DNA of 64,000 bases from Streptomyces rapamycinicus NRRL 5491 (GCF_024298965.1 NZ_CP085193.1:10540001-10604000), one strand, 5' to 3'. Counted from the first letter of the stretch, positions 45,616 to 56,517 are shown. The notes: a model not told the origin generated them from the letters alone. Program-made: numbers and translations.

Positions 45616-47199
45616 TCATGCGCGGGCGCCGGTGACCCTGGCGATCAGCACACAGGCGTCGTTCTCGCGCGGCTCGTCGCCGAACGCCTCGGCCACCGTC
45701 CGCACGCACTCCTGTGCGCCTTCGGCGGCGGTCAGTCGTGGCGCGAGCGCGAGCAGCCGCTCGGTGGCGCCCTCGGCGTCCCGGGCGAGCCGTCCGGTGT
45801 GCAGCACCAGCAGATCGCCCGGCTCCAGCCGCTCCTCGCACTGGGTGTACGCGGCGCCCGTCGTGGCGCCGAGCAGCACCCCGTCGGGAGAGCGCAGCGG
45901 GCGCCCCGTCCCGTCGCGGAACAGCAGCGGAGCGGGGTGTCCGGCCTGCGCCCACGCCAGGGTGCGGGTGCGCGGGTCGTACCGCGCGCAGACGGCGCCG
46001 ACCAGCGCGGGCTGGGAGGAGACGGCGAGCAGCTGGTTGAGCCGCCCCATCACCGCGCCCGGCTCGATCCCGGCCACCGCCATGCCGCGCACGGCGCCCA
46101 GCAGCATGGCCATGCCGCAGGTGGCGGTCACACCGTGGCCGGTGAGGCCGCCGACGCTCAGCAGGGTGTGGCCATCGGGGAGTTCGAGCGCGTCGTACCA
46201 GTCGCCGCCGATCTGGGCGCTGGACTCGGAGGGGAGGTAGTGGGCGGCGAGGTCGAGGGCGGCGCCGTCGGGCGCCGGTCCGGCGCCCGGGAAGCCGTCG
46301 CGGGCCGGGAGCCGGAGGGAGCCGCGCCAAGGCGGCAGTACGGCCTCCTGCACCTCCACCGCCAGCCGGCGCTCGGTCCGGGCGATCCGCCGCTGGTGGC
46401 GCAGTGTGTCCCGGCTCTCGCGCACCGCGCGCTCGCTGCGGCGCAGTTCGCTCACGTCCCGGAGCACGGCCCACATGGAGGCGGTGCTGCCGTCGGTGTC
46501 CAGCACCGGCTCGCCCGCCATATGGACGGTGCGCACCACCTCGTCCTCGCGCACGACGCGGAACTCGCCGTCGATCGGCTTTCCGTCCACCAGACAGTCC
46601 GTGACCATCCCGGTCAGGATCGGCTGGTCCTCGGAGAAGACCCAGGAGGGCAGCTCGTCGAGGGTGAGCCCGCCGTCCCCGGGGTCGCGGCCGAAGATCC
46701 GGCAGAGCTCGTCGGACCAGGTCACCTCGTCGGTGAGGAGGTTCCACTCGGCGCTGCCGACCCGGCTCAGCAGCGAACCGGGGCCGGTGGCGGTGTGACC
46801 GGCGGCCTCACTTCCGGCCGGGGCCCCCGCCGCCGCGTCGGCCTCCGGCCCGGCGGGATCGACGGTCTCGGCGGGATCGGCCGTATCGACGGCATCGGCC
46901 GTATCGACGCGATCGACAGTTTCGGAAGGGCCGGCCGTCGCGGGGGCGTCGGCGGGCAGTCCCTCGCGCAGCTCGCCCAGATGCCGGCCCAGATCGTCCA
47001 GCTGGTGGACGGCGAGCTCGCACAGTGCGCGCTGCCAGCGCACCTGCGCGTCATCCGTGCCGCCCAGGTCCGCGACGGTGTCGCGGCGGACGGCGTCGAG
47101 CCCGCCGCGGAGCCGCTGGGTCTGCGAGATGAGGGCGTCCACCGTGTCACGCTGGGGAGGCGATACGGCGGGATGGTCCGCGGAGCGGGGGGACGGCAT
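45616..47199 (-). CDS. PAS-domain SpoIIE/RsbU-type serine phosphatase
   Basis: A 527-residue PP2C-family phosphatase. Residues 20-85 are helical (RDTVDALISQTQRLRGGLDAVRRDT), followed by a low-complexity VDTADAVDTADPAETVDPA stretch, a PAS domain (SRVGSAEWNLLTDEVTWSDELCRIFG) and the catalytic domain with metal-binding GGDWYDALEL, GHGVTATCGMAMLLGAVRG and C-terminal ENDACVLIARV. Such proteins dephosphorylate anti-sigma-antagonists. I chose the ATG at 47199 with GGAGAA 6 bases upstream; an ATG at 47277 is the alternative. It is divergent from the HEAT-like gene. Confidence 0.88.
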   Translation of the reverse strand: MPSPRSADHPAVSPPQRDTVDALISQTQRLRGGLDAVRRDTVADLGGTDDAQVRWQRALCELAVHQLDDLGRHLGELREGLPADAPATAGPSETVDRVDTADAVDTADPAETVDPAGPEADAAAGAPAGSEAAGHTATGPGSLLSRVGSAEWNLLTDEVTWSDELCRIFGRDPGDGGLTLDELPSWVFSEDQPILTGMVTDCLVDGKPIDGEFRVVREDEVVRTVHMAGEPVLDTDGSTASMWAVLRDVSELRRSERAVRESRDTLRHQRRIARTERRLAVEVQEAVLPPWRGSLRLPARDGFPGAGPAPDGAALDLAAHYLPSESSAQIGGDWYDALELPDGHTLLSVGGLTGHGVTATCGMAMLLGAVRGMAVAGIEPGAVMGRLNQLLAVSSQPALVGAVCARYDPRTRTLAWAQAGHPAPLLFRDGTGRPLRSPDGVLLGATTGAAYTQCEERLEPGDLLVLHTGRLARDAEGATERLLALAPRLTAAEGAQECVRTVAEAFGDEPRENDACVLIARVTGARA

Positions 47200-47456
47200 G
47201 ACGTTCTCCGATACGGGCGCGGCGCGGCCGGGTCTTGAGGGAGGGACCGGTAACGACTCTTGCACAGGGTGCGACATCCCGTAAGCGGTTTGGCAATACC
47301 CGATCCGGTGGTGCTTGTGGCATATGCCGATGGCCTTCCGGGTGCATGTCGGGCGGGAATCGGCGGAGGGCGCGATTCCGGGTAGGCTGCGGCGCTCGGG
47401 AGTCCCCTCAGTCCCGCACCGTTCATCAGGCATACGGCGGCAGGACATCGGCAAGA

Positions 47457-48938
47457 ATGCCGATCGACGGAAATCCCGTTGCCAGCGAACCTCCCGCACC
47501 GGATGCTGACCTCATGTTCGATCCAGACATAGCGCCCAGCGGCACCCTGCTCGGCCTCCTGCAGCGAGGCCGCGGCGACGGGACCCTGCACGCCCTCGCC
47601 GCGCCGCGGGCCGAGGCGCTCGCGGCACTGCACCACTGTGTGCTGCGCGACCCCCGCCGTGACTGGCAGGTCGAGAACCGCTCGCTCTATTACGCCAGGC
47701 TCTGTCTGGACCTCGACGCCGGGCTCGACGAGATCGAACAGCATCTGTTCCACCCCGACGACCTGGTCAACGACGACGAGGAGCGCACCGGGCTCGCCCT
47801 CTCCGTCCTCGGCCACCTCGCCGCCTACGGCAGGTCCGACGCTTTGCGGCTGCTGCGCCGCTACGCCGCGGCCGGCAGCAACTGGGAATGGGCCCTCGAC
47901 GAGCTGGCCCTGCGCGACGACGACACCGGGCTGCGCGGCCTCGCCCCCGCCATCCTCGCCCACTTCCCCCGGAACCCCGACGGCGACGCCGAACTGGCCG
48001 CCGTGGTGCGCGGCGCCTACGAACCCCGGCCCTGGCGGCTGTGGGCCGACGACCCGGACCACGGGCCGCGGGTGCGCGCGGCGGCCGAGCGCGGCGCCTT
48101 CGACCGATGGCAGCGCCAGCTGCGGCCCTCGGGGCCGCGCCCCGGCTGGAGCGTCCACGACATCCTGCTGTGGGCCCAGCGCGAGCACGATCTGAAGCCG
48201 GACGCCCGCCGGCCCGACGCGGCCGCCCGCTGTCTGGCCGCCGTCGCCGGTCCCGAGGACCGGCCGGAGCTCCTCGCCGCCGCCGCGTCGGCCCCCGACG
48301 CCGCCCGCGCCGCGGCACTGCGGCACCTGGCGGAGATCGGCGACCCCGAGGTGCTCGACCTGATCGAGGCCGCCGTGACCGAGCCGGACGCCTCACAGCT
48401 GGTCTCCCAGGCGGCCCTCTCCGCCTTCGAACGCATGCGCAGTATCGCCGCCCTCGACCGGGCCCGCATCTGGGCCCACCGCCCCGACGCGCTCGGGGAT
48501 GCGGCGGCCGCGATGCTCTCCTGCCGCGGCGGTCAGTACGACACCCCACTCGTACTCGCCGCACTCCGCCGCACGGTGCGGGCCGAGGGCCCGGACGCCC
48601 AGACGCTGTGGACGCTCGTCGACGGCGCCGGGCGCCTGACGATCTCCTGTGCCGCGCCCGTCCTGCGCCATATCTACCGGGAGACGGCCTCCTCCCATCT
48701 ACGCGGCCGCGCCGCCCGCGCGCTGGCCGCCACCGATCCGTCCTTCGCGGCGGGCTTCGCGGTCGAATGCCTCTGGGACTGCGAGGAGAGCACCCGCGAA
48801 GTCGCCGCCCGCCACGCCGCCACCGCCGACGCCCGCGTCGTCGAACAGCTCCGCCGGCTGGCCGCCGACCCGGCGGAGGAGGCCGAGGTCCAGACGGCGG
48901 TCCGCAGCCGCATCGGACCCGAGACCCCGGGCTTCTGA
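47457..48938 (+). CDS. HEAT-like helical repeat protein
   Basis: A 493-residue soluble protein without catalytic motifs. It is built of Ala/Leu-rich helical pairs such as AARAAALRHLAEIGDPEVLDLIEAAV and LRGRAARALAATDPSFAAGFAVECLWDCEESTREVAARHA, typical of HEAT repeats that serve as protein-interaction scaffolds. The ATG at 47457 has AGGA about 12 bases upstream; an ATG at 47514 is possible. It is not otherwise recognised. Confidence 0.75.
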   Translation: MPIDGNPVASEPPAPDADLMFDPDIAPSGTLLGLLQRGRGDGTLHALAAPRAEALAALHHCVLRDPRRDWQVENRSLYYARLCLDLDAGLDEIEQHLFHPDDLVNDDEERTGLALSVLGHLAAYGRSDALRLLRRYAAAGSNWEWALDELALRDDDTGLRGLAPAILAHFPRNPDGDAELAAVVRGAYEPRPWRLWADDPDHGPRVRAAAERGAFDRWQRQLRPSGPRPGWSVHDILLWAQREHDLKPDARRPDAAARCLAAVAGPEDRPELLAAAASAPDAARAAALRHLAEIGDPEVLDLIEAAVTEPDASQLVSQAALSAFERMRSIAALDRARIWAHRPDALGDAAAAMLSCRGGQYDTPLVLAALRRTVRAEGPDAQTLWTLVDGAGRLTISCAAPVLRHIYRETASSHLRGRAARALAATDPSFAAGFAVECLWDCEESTREVAARHAATADARVVEQLRRLAADPAEEAEVQTAVRSRIGPETPGF

Positions 48939-49095
48939 CCCCTCCCCGGCCGCCCCCGGCATACGGCCCCGGGGCAGGCGCCCCGAGACCGGGGGGGGCA
49001 GGCAACCCCCAAGGCGTCGGCCGCGTCTTCCTGGGCATGGGTGAGAGGCTCATCACCCTCCGTATCTCCGCTCCGTCCCGAACGGGGCCGTCGCA

Positions 49096-49238
49096 GCGAA
49101 ACATTCACGCCGAGTGACCGGCCGCTGATTCCGGCGGGTTCATGCGGGTTTGCGGCGATCCCTCCAGGGGCCTGAGCGGGCCCCTCGAGGTGCGAGGGCC
49201 AACGCTCATGGGACGTTCCACGGCGCGAAACGTTCACG
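49096..49238 (+). promoter_or_regulatory. Two direct GCGAAACnTTCACG elements before the glycosyltransferases
   Basis: The 337-base gap before the first glycosyltransferase holds GCGAAACATTCACG (49096-49109) and GCGAAACGTTCACG (49225-49238), 129 bases apart on the same strand. The TTCACG part resembles half of a PhoP-type direct-repeat site, but the match is too short to assign. Confidence 0.45.
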
Positions 49239-49275
49239 ACGCCGGGGCCACCCTTCGTACGCCGACAACACCGGT

Positions 49276-50442
49276 ATGCGTGTCGCCATCGTGACTGAAT
49301 CCTTCCCACCCGACATCAACGGCGTCGCTCACTGCACGCTGCAGACCGCGGACCACCTCCACCGCCGTGGTCATCACCCCTTGGTCATCGCACCGGCGGG
49401 TCCCCCCGGAGGACCACCGCCCGCCGCGGCCGGCGGTCCACCCGAGAGCCAAGGGGAGATGGACCGGTCGCATCCGTACCCCGTCGTCCGTATCCCGTCC
49501 CTGCCCCTGCCCGGCTATCCGCAGGTGCGGGTCGCGCTGCCCAGCCGGAAGCTCGCGGCCGCGATCACGTCCCACGGCAGCGATGTCGTCCACCTCGCCA
49601 GCCCCTTCGTCCTGGGCGCGCGCGGGATGACGGCCGCGCTCCGGCTGCGGATACCCGCGCTGGCCGTCTACCAGACCGACCTGGGCTCCTACGCCCGCAC
49701 CTACCTCGGCGCGGGCGAGAACGCCGCCTGGCGGCGCATCCGCGCCGTGCACACCGCCGCCGACCGCACCCTCGCCCCCTCCACCGCCGCCGCTCGCGAC
49801 CTGGACGAGCACGGCGTGCCGCGGATCCGGCTGTGGCCGCGCGGGGTCGACACCGAGCGCTTCCACCCCTCGCGCCGCGACCCGGAGCTGCGCCGCTCGT
49901 TCGCCCCCGGCGGTGAGCTGATCGTCGGATACATCGGCCGCCTCGCCCCGGAGAAGAACGTCGAACTGCTCGCGCCGCTGAGCGAGCTGCCCGGTGTCCA
50001 GGTGGTCGTGGTCGGGGACGGGCCGAGCGAGCCCGCGCTGCGGGCGGCCATGCCGAGGGCCCGCTTCCTCGGCCGCCGCACCGGCAACGACCTGGCCCGC
50101 GTCTTCGCCTCGCTGGACGTCTTCGCCCACACCGGGCCCCAGGAGACCTTCTGCCAGACCGTGCAGGAGGCCCAGGCCAGCGGCGTCCCGGTGATCGCGC
50201 CCGCGGCGGGCGGCCCGCTGGACCTCATCGACCACGGGCGCACCGGGCTGCTGGTGCCGCCCGGGGACGCGACCGAGGTGAGCGACGCCGTATCGCTGCT
50301 CGCGGCCGACGCGAAGCTGCGCGCGGCGCTGGGCCGCGCCGGCCGGGAGGCGGTCGAGGGCCGCACCTGGGCGGCGATCGGCGACCAGCTCATCGACCAC
50401 TACACCGAGGTCCTGGCGGCCCGTACGGCGGTCGCCGCATGA
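49276..50442 (+). CDS. GT4 glycosyltransferase (PimB/MgtA-like mannosyltransferase)
   Basis: A 388-residue GT-B fold enzyme. The N-terminal acceptor domain starts MRVAIVTESFPPDINGVAHCTLQTADHL. The donor-binding half has VGYIGRLAPEKNVELLAPL near residue 215 and GPQETFCQTVQEAQASGVPVIAPAAGGPLDLI near 285, carrying the EX7E pattern. It probably transfers mannose or glucose from a nucleotide donor to a lipid or glycan. A start at 49276 avoids a long non-family extension. It is the first gene of a three-gene overlapping run. Confidence 0.9.
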   Translation: MRVAIVTESFPPDINGVAHCTLQTADHLHRRGHHPLVIAPAGPPGGPPPAAAGGPPESQGEMDRSHPYPVVRIPSLPLPGYPQVRVALPSRKLAAAITSHGSDVVHLASPFVLGARGMTAALRLRIPALAVYQTDLGSYARTYLGAGENAAWRRIRAVHTAADRTLAPSTAAARDLDEHGVPRIRLWPRGVDTERFHPSRRDPELRRSFAPGGELIVGYIGRLAPEKNVELLAPLSELPGVQVVVVGDGPSEPALRAAMPRARFLGRRTGNDLARVFASLDVFAHTGPQETFCQTVQEAQASGVPVIAPAAGGPLDLIDHGRTGLLVPPGDATEVSDAVSLLAADAKLRAALGRAGREAVEGRTWAAIGDQLIDHYTEVLAARTAVAA

Positions 50443-50465
50443 GCGCCGTGGGAGGAGAGCAGAGC

Positions 50466-51695
50466 ATGAGCAACGGCAAGGGACTGCGCATCGTCCGGCT
50501 GGCCAACTTCGTCACCCCCGCCTCCGGCGGGCTCCGCACCGCGCTGCGCGAGCTCGGGGCCGGATACCAGGCGGCCGGGCACGAGGCCGTCCTGGTGGTG
50601 CCGGGCGAGCGGGTCTCGGACGAGCACACCCGGCAGGGACGGGTGATCACGCTGCCCGGGCCGACCATCCCCGGCACCGGCGGCTACCGCGTCCTGACCG
50701 ACCGGCGGCGGCTGACCCGGCTGCTCGACGGCCTCGCACCGGACCGGCTCGAGGTGTCGGACCGCACCTCCCTCCGCTGGACGGGGGAGTGGGCGCGGCG
50801 CGCCCGCGTACCGGCCGTGATGGTCTCCCATGAGAGCGCGGACGCCGTGCTGCGCACCTGGGGGGTGCCGGACGGGTTCGCCGAGGGAGCCGCGGACCGG
50901 CTCAACCTCCGTACCGCGCGGGCGTACTCGCGGATCGTCTGCACCACCGAATGGGCGGCGCGCGAGTTTGTACGGATCGGCGCGCGGAACGTCGTACGCG
51001 CCCCGCTGGGCGTGGATCTCGGCCACTTCCACCCCTCCCACCACGACGCGGCGCTGCGGGACCACCACCGCGGTGAGGCGGCCGTGCTCATCGCCATGTG
51101 CTCGCGGCTCTCGCCAGAGAAGCGGCCGGGCCGGGCGCTCGACGCGCTCGCCGAGCTACGGCGGCGCGGCGTCTCAGCGGCGCTCGTGGTCGCCGGGGAC
51201 GGGCCGCTCCGGCCGCGCCTGGAGGCCCGCGCCCGCGCCGAGGGGCTGCCGGCCGTCTTCATCGGCCATGTGGCGGAGCGGGCGGGGCTCGCCGCCATCC
51301 AGGCGAGCGCCGATGTGGTGCTGGCGCCGGGTCCGGCGGAGACCTTCGGCCTCGCGGCGCTGGAGGCGCTGGCCTGCGGTTCACCCGTCGTCGTCAGCGC
51401 GCTCTCCGCGCTGCCGGACATCGTCGGCGCGGCGGGCGAGACCGCGGCCGACAACGGAACGGCCTTCGCGGACGCCGTCGAGCGCGTCCTCGGCCGCTCG
51501 GAGCCGCTGCGCCGGGCGGCGGCCCGGGCCCGGGCCGAGCGCTACGGCTGGCCCGCGGCGGTCGCCTCCTTCCTGGCCGCCCATGACGCGTCCACCGAGG
51601 GCGTCCGGTGCGCCGACGGCGGTCGGCTCCCGGCCGCCGCGCTCCCGGCCGCTCCGGCGGTCTCCGCGCCCCGGGCCGTCGGCGGTGTGCGGTGA
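50466..51695 (+). CDS. GT4 glycosyltransferase
   Basis: A 409-residue GT-B enzyme paralogous to its neighbour. The N-terminus is LRIVRLANFVTPASGGLRTALRELGAGYQAAGHEA. The donor half has IAMCSRLSPEKRPGRALDAL near residue 205 and GPAETFGLAALEALACGSPVVVSALSALPDI near 290. I chose the ATG at 50466 with GGAGGA upstream; an ATG at 50439 overlaps the previous stop. Its stop overlaps a GTG of the next gene. The pair plus a GDSL hydrolase suggests cell-envelope glycolipid synthesis. Confidence 0.88.
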   Translation: MSNGKGLRIVRLANFVTPASGGLRTALRELGAGYQAAGHEAVLVVPGERVSDEHTRQGRVITLPGPTIPGTGGYRVLTDRRRLTRLLDGLAPDRLEVSDRTSLRWTGEWARRARVPAVMVSHESADAVLRTWGVPDGFAEGAADRLNLRTARAYSRIVCTTEWAAREFVRIGARNVVRAPLGVDLGHFHPSHHDAALRDHHRGEAAVLIAMCSRLSPEKRPGRALDALAELRRRGVSAALVVAGDGPLRPRLEARARAEGLPAVFIGHVAERAGLAAIQASADVVLAPGPAETFGLAALEALACGSPVVVSALSALPDIVGAAGETAADNGTAFADAVERVLGRSEPLRRAAARARAERYGWPAAVASFLAAHDASTEGVRCADGGRLPAAALPAAPAVSAPRAVGGVR

Positions 51696-52878
51696 GCGCA
51701 GCCGACGCTCACACGGGGGCCGCGCTGGTACGGAGCCGTCCCGTACGGAGGCCGTCCCTAAGGACGGCCTCCGTACGGAGGCCGTCCGTACGGAGGCCGT
51801 CCTTACGGAGACGGGGTGTGCGGGGCAGGACGCGGCCGCTGCCCCGCACCGGGCGGGCCGGGCGCCGGGCACGACATCGGGCGACGCGGAGGCCACGGGC
51901 GCGGGCGAGGGCGCGGGCGAGGGCGCGGAGCCGCGCAGGCTGCGGTTCGCCGCCCTCGGCGACTCGCTCACCGAGGGGCTCGGCGACCCGGCGCCCGGCG
52001 GCGGATGGCGTGGCTGGGCCGCGCTGCTGGCGGCGGCGGCCGGGCCGCACCCCGACGAGCCGGTCGAGTTCGTCAATCTGTCCCGCAGCGGGGCGCTGGC
52101 CGCCGATGTCGCCGACGAACAGCTGCCCGCCGCCCGCCGCGCCCGCCCGCATCTGGTGTCGGTCGTGGTCGGCGGGAACGACACCCTGCGGGACTCGTTC
52201 GACATCCACCGGGTCGCCGAGGCCCTCGACCGCACGATCGGCGCGCTGCGCGCCGACGGCGCCGTGGTGCTCACCGCCTGCCTGCCCGACCCCGGGCGGA
52301 TGCTGGGGCTGCCGTCCGCGCTGGCCCGCCCGCTGGGGCGCCGGATGCGCGCGGTGAACTCAGTGGTGCACGCGCTGTCCCAGCGCCACGAGGCGGTCCA
52401 TGTGGAGCTGAGCGACCACACCTGGGTCGCCGACCGGCGGGCGTGGAGCGTGGACCGGCTGCATCCGAGCGAGCTCGGGCACCGGTTGCTGGCCAGGGAG
52501 TTCCACGGCGCCCTGCGCGCCCGGTCCATCGCGACCGGCGCCCCGCCGTCCCTGGAGCTCGACGGCCCCGCGCCCTCGCGCGCCGCCTCCGCGTGGTGGA
52601 TGGCGACCCGCGGCACCCGCTGGATCGCGGACCGCTGCACCGACCTCCTGCCCGGTCTGGTCGCGCTGGCGGCCCTGGAATGGCGCCACCGCCTCAAGGG
52701 CACCGGACATCTGCTCGAGGACCGGGACCGGCGGGCGACGCTCGCCGCGCTCACCGCGGTGACCCGCGGCCCGGCCCCCGCCCACCTTCCGCACCCGGCC
52801 ACCGCCCCACTGCCCCACCCGTCCGCCGATCCCGTCATCGCCGGCACACCGCCGTCCGCTGCGACAATGGCGGGGTGA
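51692..52878 (+). CDS. SGNH/GDSL hydrolase (probable base deletion near the start)
   Basis: A lipase/esterase-like protein of about 395 residues. Block I is [17 protein letters not shown] with the nucleophilic Ser, block III is [11 protein letters not shown], and block V is [15 protein letters not shown] with catalytic Asp and His. The natural start is the GTG at 51692 overlapping the glycosyltransferase stop, but its frame differs from the GDSL frame by one base. A first repeat unit GTACGGAGCCGTCC at 51729 lacks one G compared with the GTACGGAGGCCGTCC units that follow, and restoring it joins the frames. As read, only a GTG at 51685 without a ribosome site is in frame. Confidence 0.82.
51729..51814 (+). 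repeat. 15-bp repeats with a perfect 17-bp hairpin inside the GDSL 5' region
   Basis: Four or more units of GTACGGAGGCCGTCC are interrupted by their own reverse complement. CCGTACGGAGGCCGTCC (51741-51757) and GGACGGCCTCCGTACGG (51762-51777) pair perfectly around a CTAA loop. The hairpin lies in the coding region about 50 bases after the start and could slow transcription or translation. Confidence 0.8.
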
Positions 52879-55800
52879 CGGGTCGCTGGGAATTCTGGAT
52901 CGACCGGGGCGGAACCTTCACGGACGTCGTAGGCAAGCGTCCGGACGGCCGCCTGGTCACCCGCAAGCTGCTGTCCCACCACCCCGAGCGCTATCCGGAC
53001 GCGGCCGTCGCCGGGATCCGGCGGACGCTGGGGCTCGGCCCCGGCGATCCGGTCCCGGCCGACCGGATCGACGTCGTCAAGATGGGCACCACGGTCGCCA
53101 CCAACGCCCTCCTGGAGCGCAAGGGCGAGCCCACCGTCCTCGTCGTCACCGAAGGGTTCCGGGACGCGCTGCGCATCGCGTACCAGAACCGTCCCCGCCT
53201 CTTCGACCGCCGGATCCTGCTCCCCGAGGCGCTGTACGACCGGGTGGTGGAAATCCCCGAGCGGGTGGACGCCCATGGCGAGGTCGTCCGCCCCCTGGAC
53301 CTCGACGCCGCCGCCGAGGCGCTGCGCGCCGCCCACCGCGACGGCTTCCGCGGCGCCGCCGTCGTCCTGCTGCACGGCTATCGGCACGCCGCACACGAAC
53401 AGGCGGTCGCCGCGGTGGCGCGCGACCTCGGTTTCGCCCAGGTGAGCTGTTCCCACGAGGTCAGCCCGCTGATGAAACTGGTGTCCCGCGGCGACACCAC
53501 CGTGGTCGACGCGTATCTGTCGCCCATCCTGCGCCGCTACGTCGAGGACGTGGCCGCCGAACTGCGCGATATCCGGCTGATGTTCATGCAGTCCAACGGA
53601 GGGCTGCGGGAGGCCGCGCACTTCCGGGGCAAGGACGCAGTGCTGTCCGGGCCCGCGGGCGGTGTGGTGGGCATGGCGCGCTCCGCCGGCGAGGCCGGAC
53701 ACGACCGGGTCATCGGCTTCGACATGGGCGGCACCTCGACCGATGTCTCGCACTACGCGGGCGAGTTCGAGCGGATCTTCGGCACCGAGGTCGCCGGGGT
53801 CCGGATGCGCGCCCCGATGATGAACATCCACACCGTGGCGGCGGGCGGCGGTTCGGTGCTCCACTTCGACGGCCGGCGCTACCGCGTGGGGCCGGACTCG
53901 GCCGGGGCCGTCCCCGGCCCCGCCTGCTACCGGCGCGGCGGCCCGCTGACCGTGACCGACGCCAATGTGATGCTCGGCCGGATCCAGCCGGACCACTTCC
54001 CCGCGGTCTTCGGCCCGCACGCCGACCAGCCGCTGGACGCGGTGACGGTCCGGGAGCGCTTCGCCGCGCTCGCCGAGGAGATCGCGGAGGCCACCGGCGA
54101 CCGGCGCGGACCGGAGGAGGTCGCGGCGGGCTTCCTGGACATCGCGGTGCTCAACATGGCCAACGCGGTCAAGAAGATCTCCGTGCAGCGCGGCCGTGAC
54201 GTCACCCGTTACGCGCTCACCAGCTTCGGCGGCGCGGGCGGCCAGCACGCCTGCGCGGTCGCCGACGCCCTCGGCATCGGCACGCTGATCGTGCCGCCGC
54301 TGGCGGGGTGCTCTCCGCATACGGCATCGGGGTGGCCGACGCCACCGCCATGCGAGAGCAGGCCGTCGAGGCGGAGCTGGGCGAGGAGACGCTGCCGCGG
54401 GTGCGGGAACTGTGCGCGCGGCTGGCCGGTCAGACCCGTGGCGAACTCCTCGCGGACGGGGTCCCGGAGGACACCCTGGACACCGTCGCCCGGGTCCATC
54501 TGCGGTACGCGGGCACCGACTCCAGCATCCCCGTCCCGCTCGGTTCCGCCCCCGCGATGACCGAGGACTTCGTCCGGGCGCACCGCACCCGGTACGCCTT
54601 CACCATGGACAAGCCGCTGGTCGTCGAGGCGGTGTCGGTCGAGGCGGTCGGCGCGTCCGGGCCCACCGGCGGCCATGCCGTGGAACGGCCGCCCGGGGAG
54701 GGCGAACTGGCTCCCGTGACGACCGTAAGGATGTTCTCGGACGGGCACTGGCAGCGGACGGAGCTCTACGAACGCGACCGTATGCGCCCGTCGGACCGGG
54801 TCACCGGGCCCGCGGTCGTCGCCGAGGAGGACGCCACCACCGTGGTCGATCCGGGCTGGCAGGCCACCATGGGCGAGCGCGGCCATCTGCTGCTCACCCG
54901 GGTCCGGCCGCGCCCGATCACCACCGCGGTCGGCACCGAGGTGGACCCCGTGATGCTGGAGGTCTTCAACAGCCTCTTCATGGCCATCGCCGAACAGATG
55001 GGCGTCCGCCTGGAGCACACCGCCCACTCCGTCAACATCAAGGAGCGGCTCGACTTCTCCTGCGCCCTCTTCGACGCCGAGGGCAACCTCATCGCCAACG
55101 CCCCGCACATCCCGGTGCACCTGGGCTCCATGGGCGAGTCCATCAAGGAGGTGCTGCGGCGCAACGGGGGCGCGATGCGGCCCGGCGATGTGTACGCGAT
55201 CAACGACCCGTACCACGGAGGCACCCATCTGCCGGACGTCACCGTGGTCAGCCCGGTCTTCGACGAGCCGGGGGACCAACTGCTCTTCCTCGTCGCCTCG
55301 CGCGGCCACCACGCCGAGATCGGCGGCATCACCCCCGGCTCCATGCCCGCCTTCAGCCGCACCATCCAGGAGGAGGGCGTCCTCTTCGACAACTGGCTGC
55401 TGGTACGGGACGGGGCGCTGCGCGAGCGGGAGACCCGCGAGCTGCTGACCGGCGGGCCGTATCCGTCCCGCGCCCCGGACGCCAACCTCGCCGATCTGCG
55501 CGCCCAGATCGCCGCCAACGAGAAGGGCGTCCAGGAACTGCGCCGGATGATCGGGCAGTTCGGCCTCGACGTCGTGCACGCCTATATGGGGCACGTCCAG
55601 GACAACGCCGAGGAGTCGGTGCGCCGTATCGTCGCCGGGCTGCGCGACGGCTCGTACCGCTACGAGACCGACGGCGGGGCGGTCATCCGTGTCAGCCTTA
55701 CGGTGGACCGCGACGCGCGTGGCGCCGTCCTGGACTTCACCGGCACCTCGCCCCAGCGGCCGGGCAACGACAACGCGCCCAGCTCGGTGGTGATGGCGGC

Positions 55801-56517
55801 CGTGCTCTATGTCTTCCGCACGCTGGTGGCCGAGGACATCCCGCTCAACAGCGGCTGTCTGAAGCCCCTGGAGGTCCGCATCCCCGAGGGTTCCATGCTC
55901 GCGCCCGTCTTCCCGGCCGCCACGGTCGCCGGAAACGTCGAGACCTCCCAGGCCGTCACGGGCGCCCTGTACGCGGCCCTGGGCGTCCAGGCCGAGGGCT
56001 CCGGCACGATGAACAACGTCACCTTCGGCAATGACCGCGTCCAGTACTACGAGACGGTCGCCAGCGGCTCCGGCGCGGGGGACGGCTTCGACGGCGCCGA
56101 CGCCGTACAGACCCATATGACCAACTCCCGGCTGACCGACCCCGAGGTGCTGGAGTGGCGCTATCCGGTGCGGGTGGAGAGCTTCGCGATCCGCCGGGGC
56201 AGCGGCGGCCGCGGCCGTTGGCGCGGCGGCCACGGCGTCACCCGCCGCATCCGCTTCCTGGAGCCGATGACCGTCGCCCTCCTCACCGGCCACCGCCGGG
56301 TGGCCCCGTACGGCATGGCCGGTGGCGAACCGGGAGCGCTGGGCGCGAACCTGATCGAGCGCGCCGACGGTTCGGTGGACCGCCTGGACGGCCGCGACGC
56401 GGCGGACGCCGGGGTGGGGACGTCCTGGTCCTCCACACCCCGGGCGGCGGCGGTTACGGCCCGCCGGAGGAGGCCGGGGACGGATTGTCGGTGGCGGATG
56501 CCAGATTGGACGCATGA
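52875..56517 (+). pseudogene. 5-oxoprolinase/hydantoinase A-B fusion protein, two frameshifts as read
   Basis: Restored, this is a protein of about 1214 residues with HyuA and HyuB halves, the layout of ATP-dependent 5-oxoprolinases. The HyuA part has [18 protein letters not shown] at the N-terminus and the nucleotide-binding [13 protein letters not shown]. The HyuB part has VFNSLFMAIAEQMGVRLEHTAHSVNIKERLDFSCALFD and NDPYHGGTHLPDVT. One missing G in the run 54305-54308 breaks it after VPPLAG, and a second in 56411-56419 breaks it before DVLVLHTPGGGGYG. The GTG start overlaps the GDSL stop, and the restored stop overlaps the ankyrin start. It may open pyroglutamate or a hydantoin; nearby pcp and pxp genes favour the former. 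Confidence 0.85.

Noticed and set aside
51685..52878. GTG at 51685 as the true start of the GDSL hydrolase.
   Set aside because: It has no ribosome site and overlaps the upstream gene by 11 bases. The coupled GTG at 51692 plus one missing base in a repeat unit explains the locus better.
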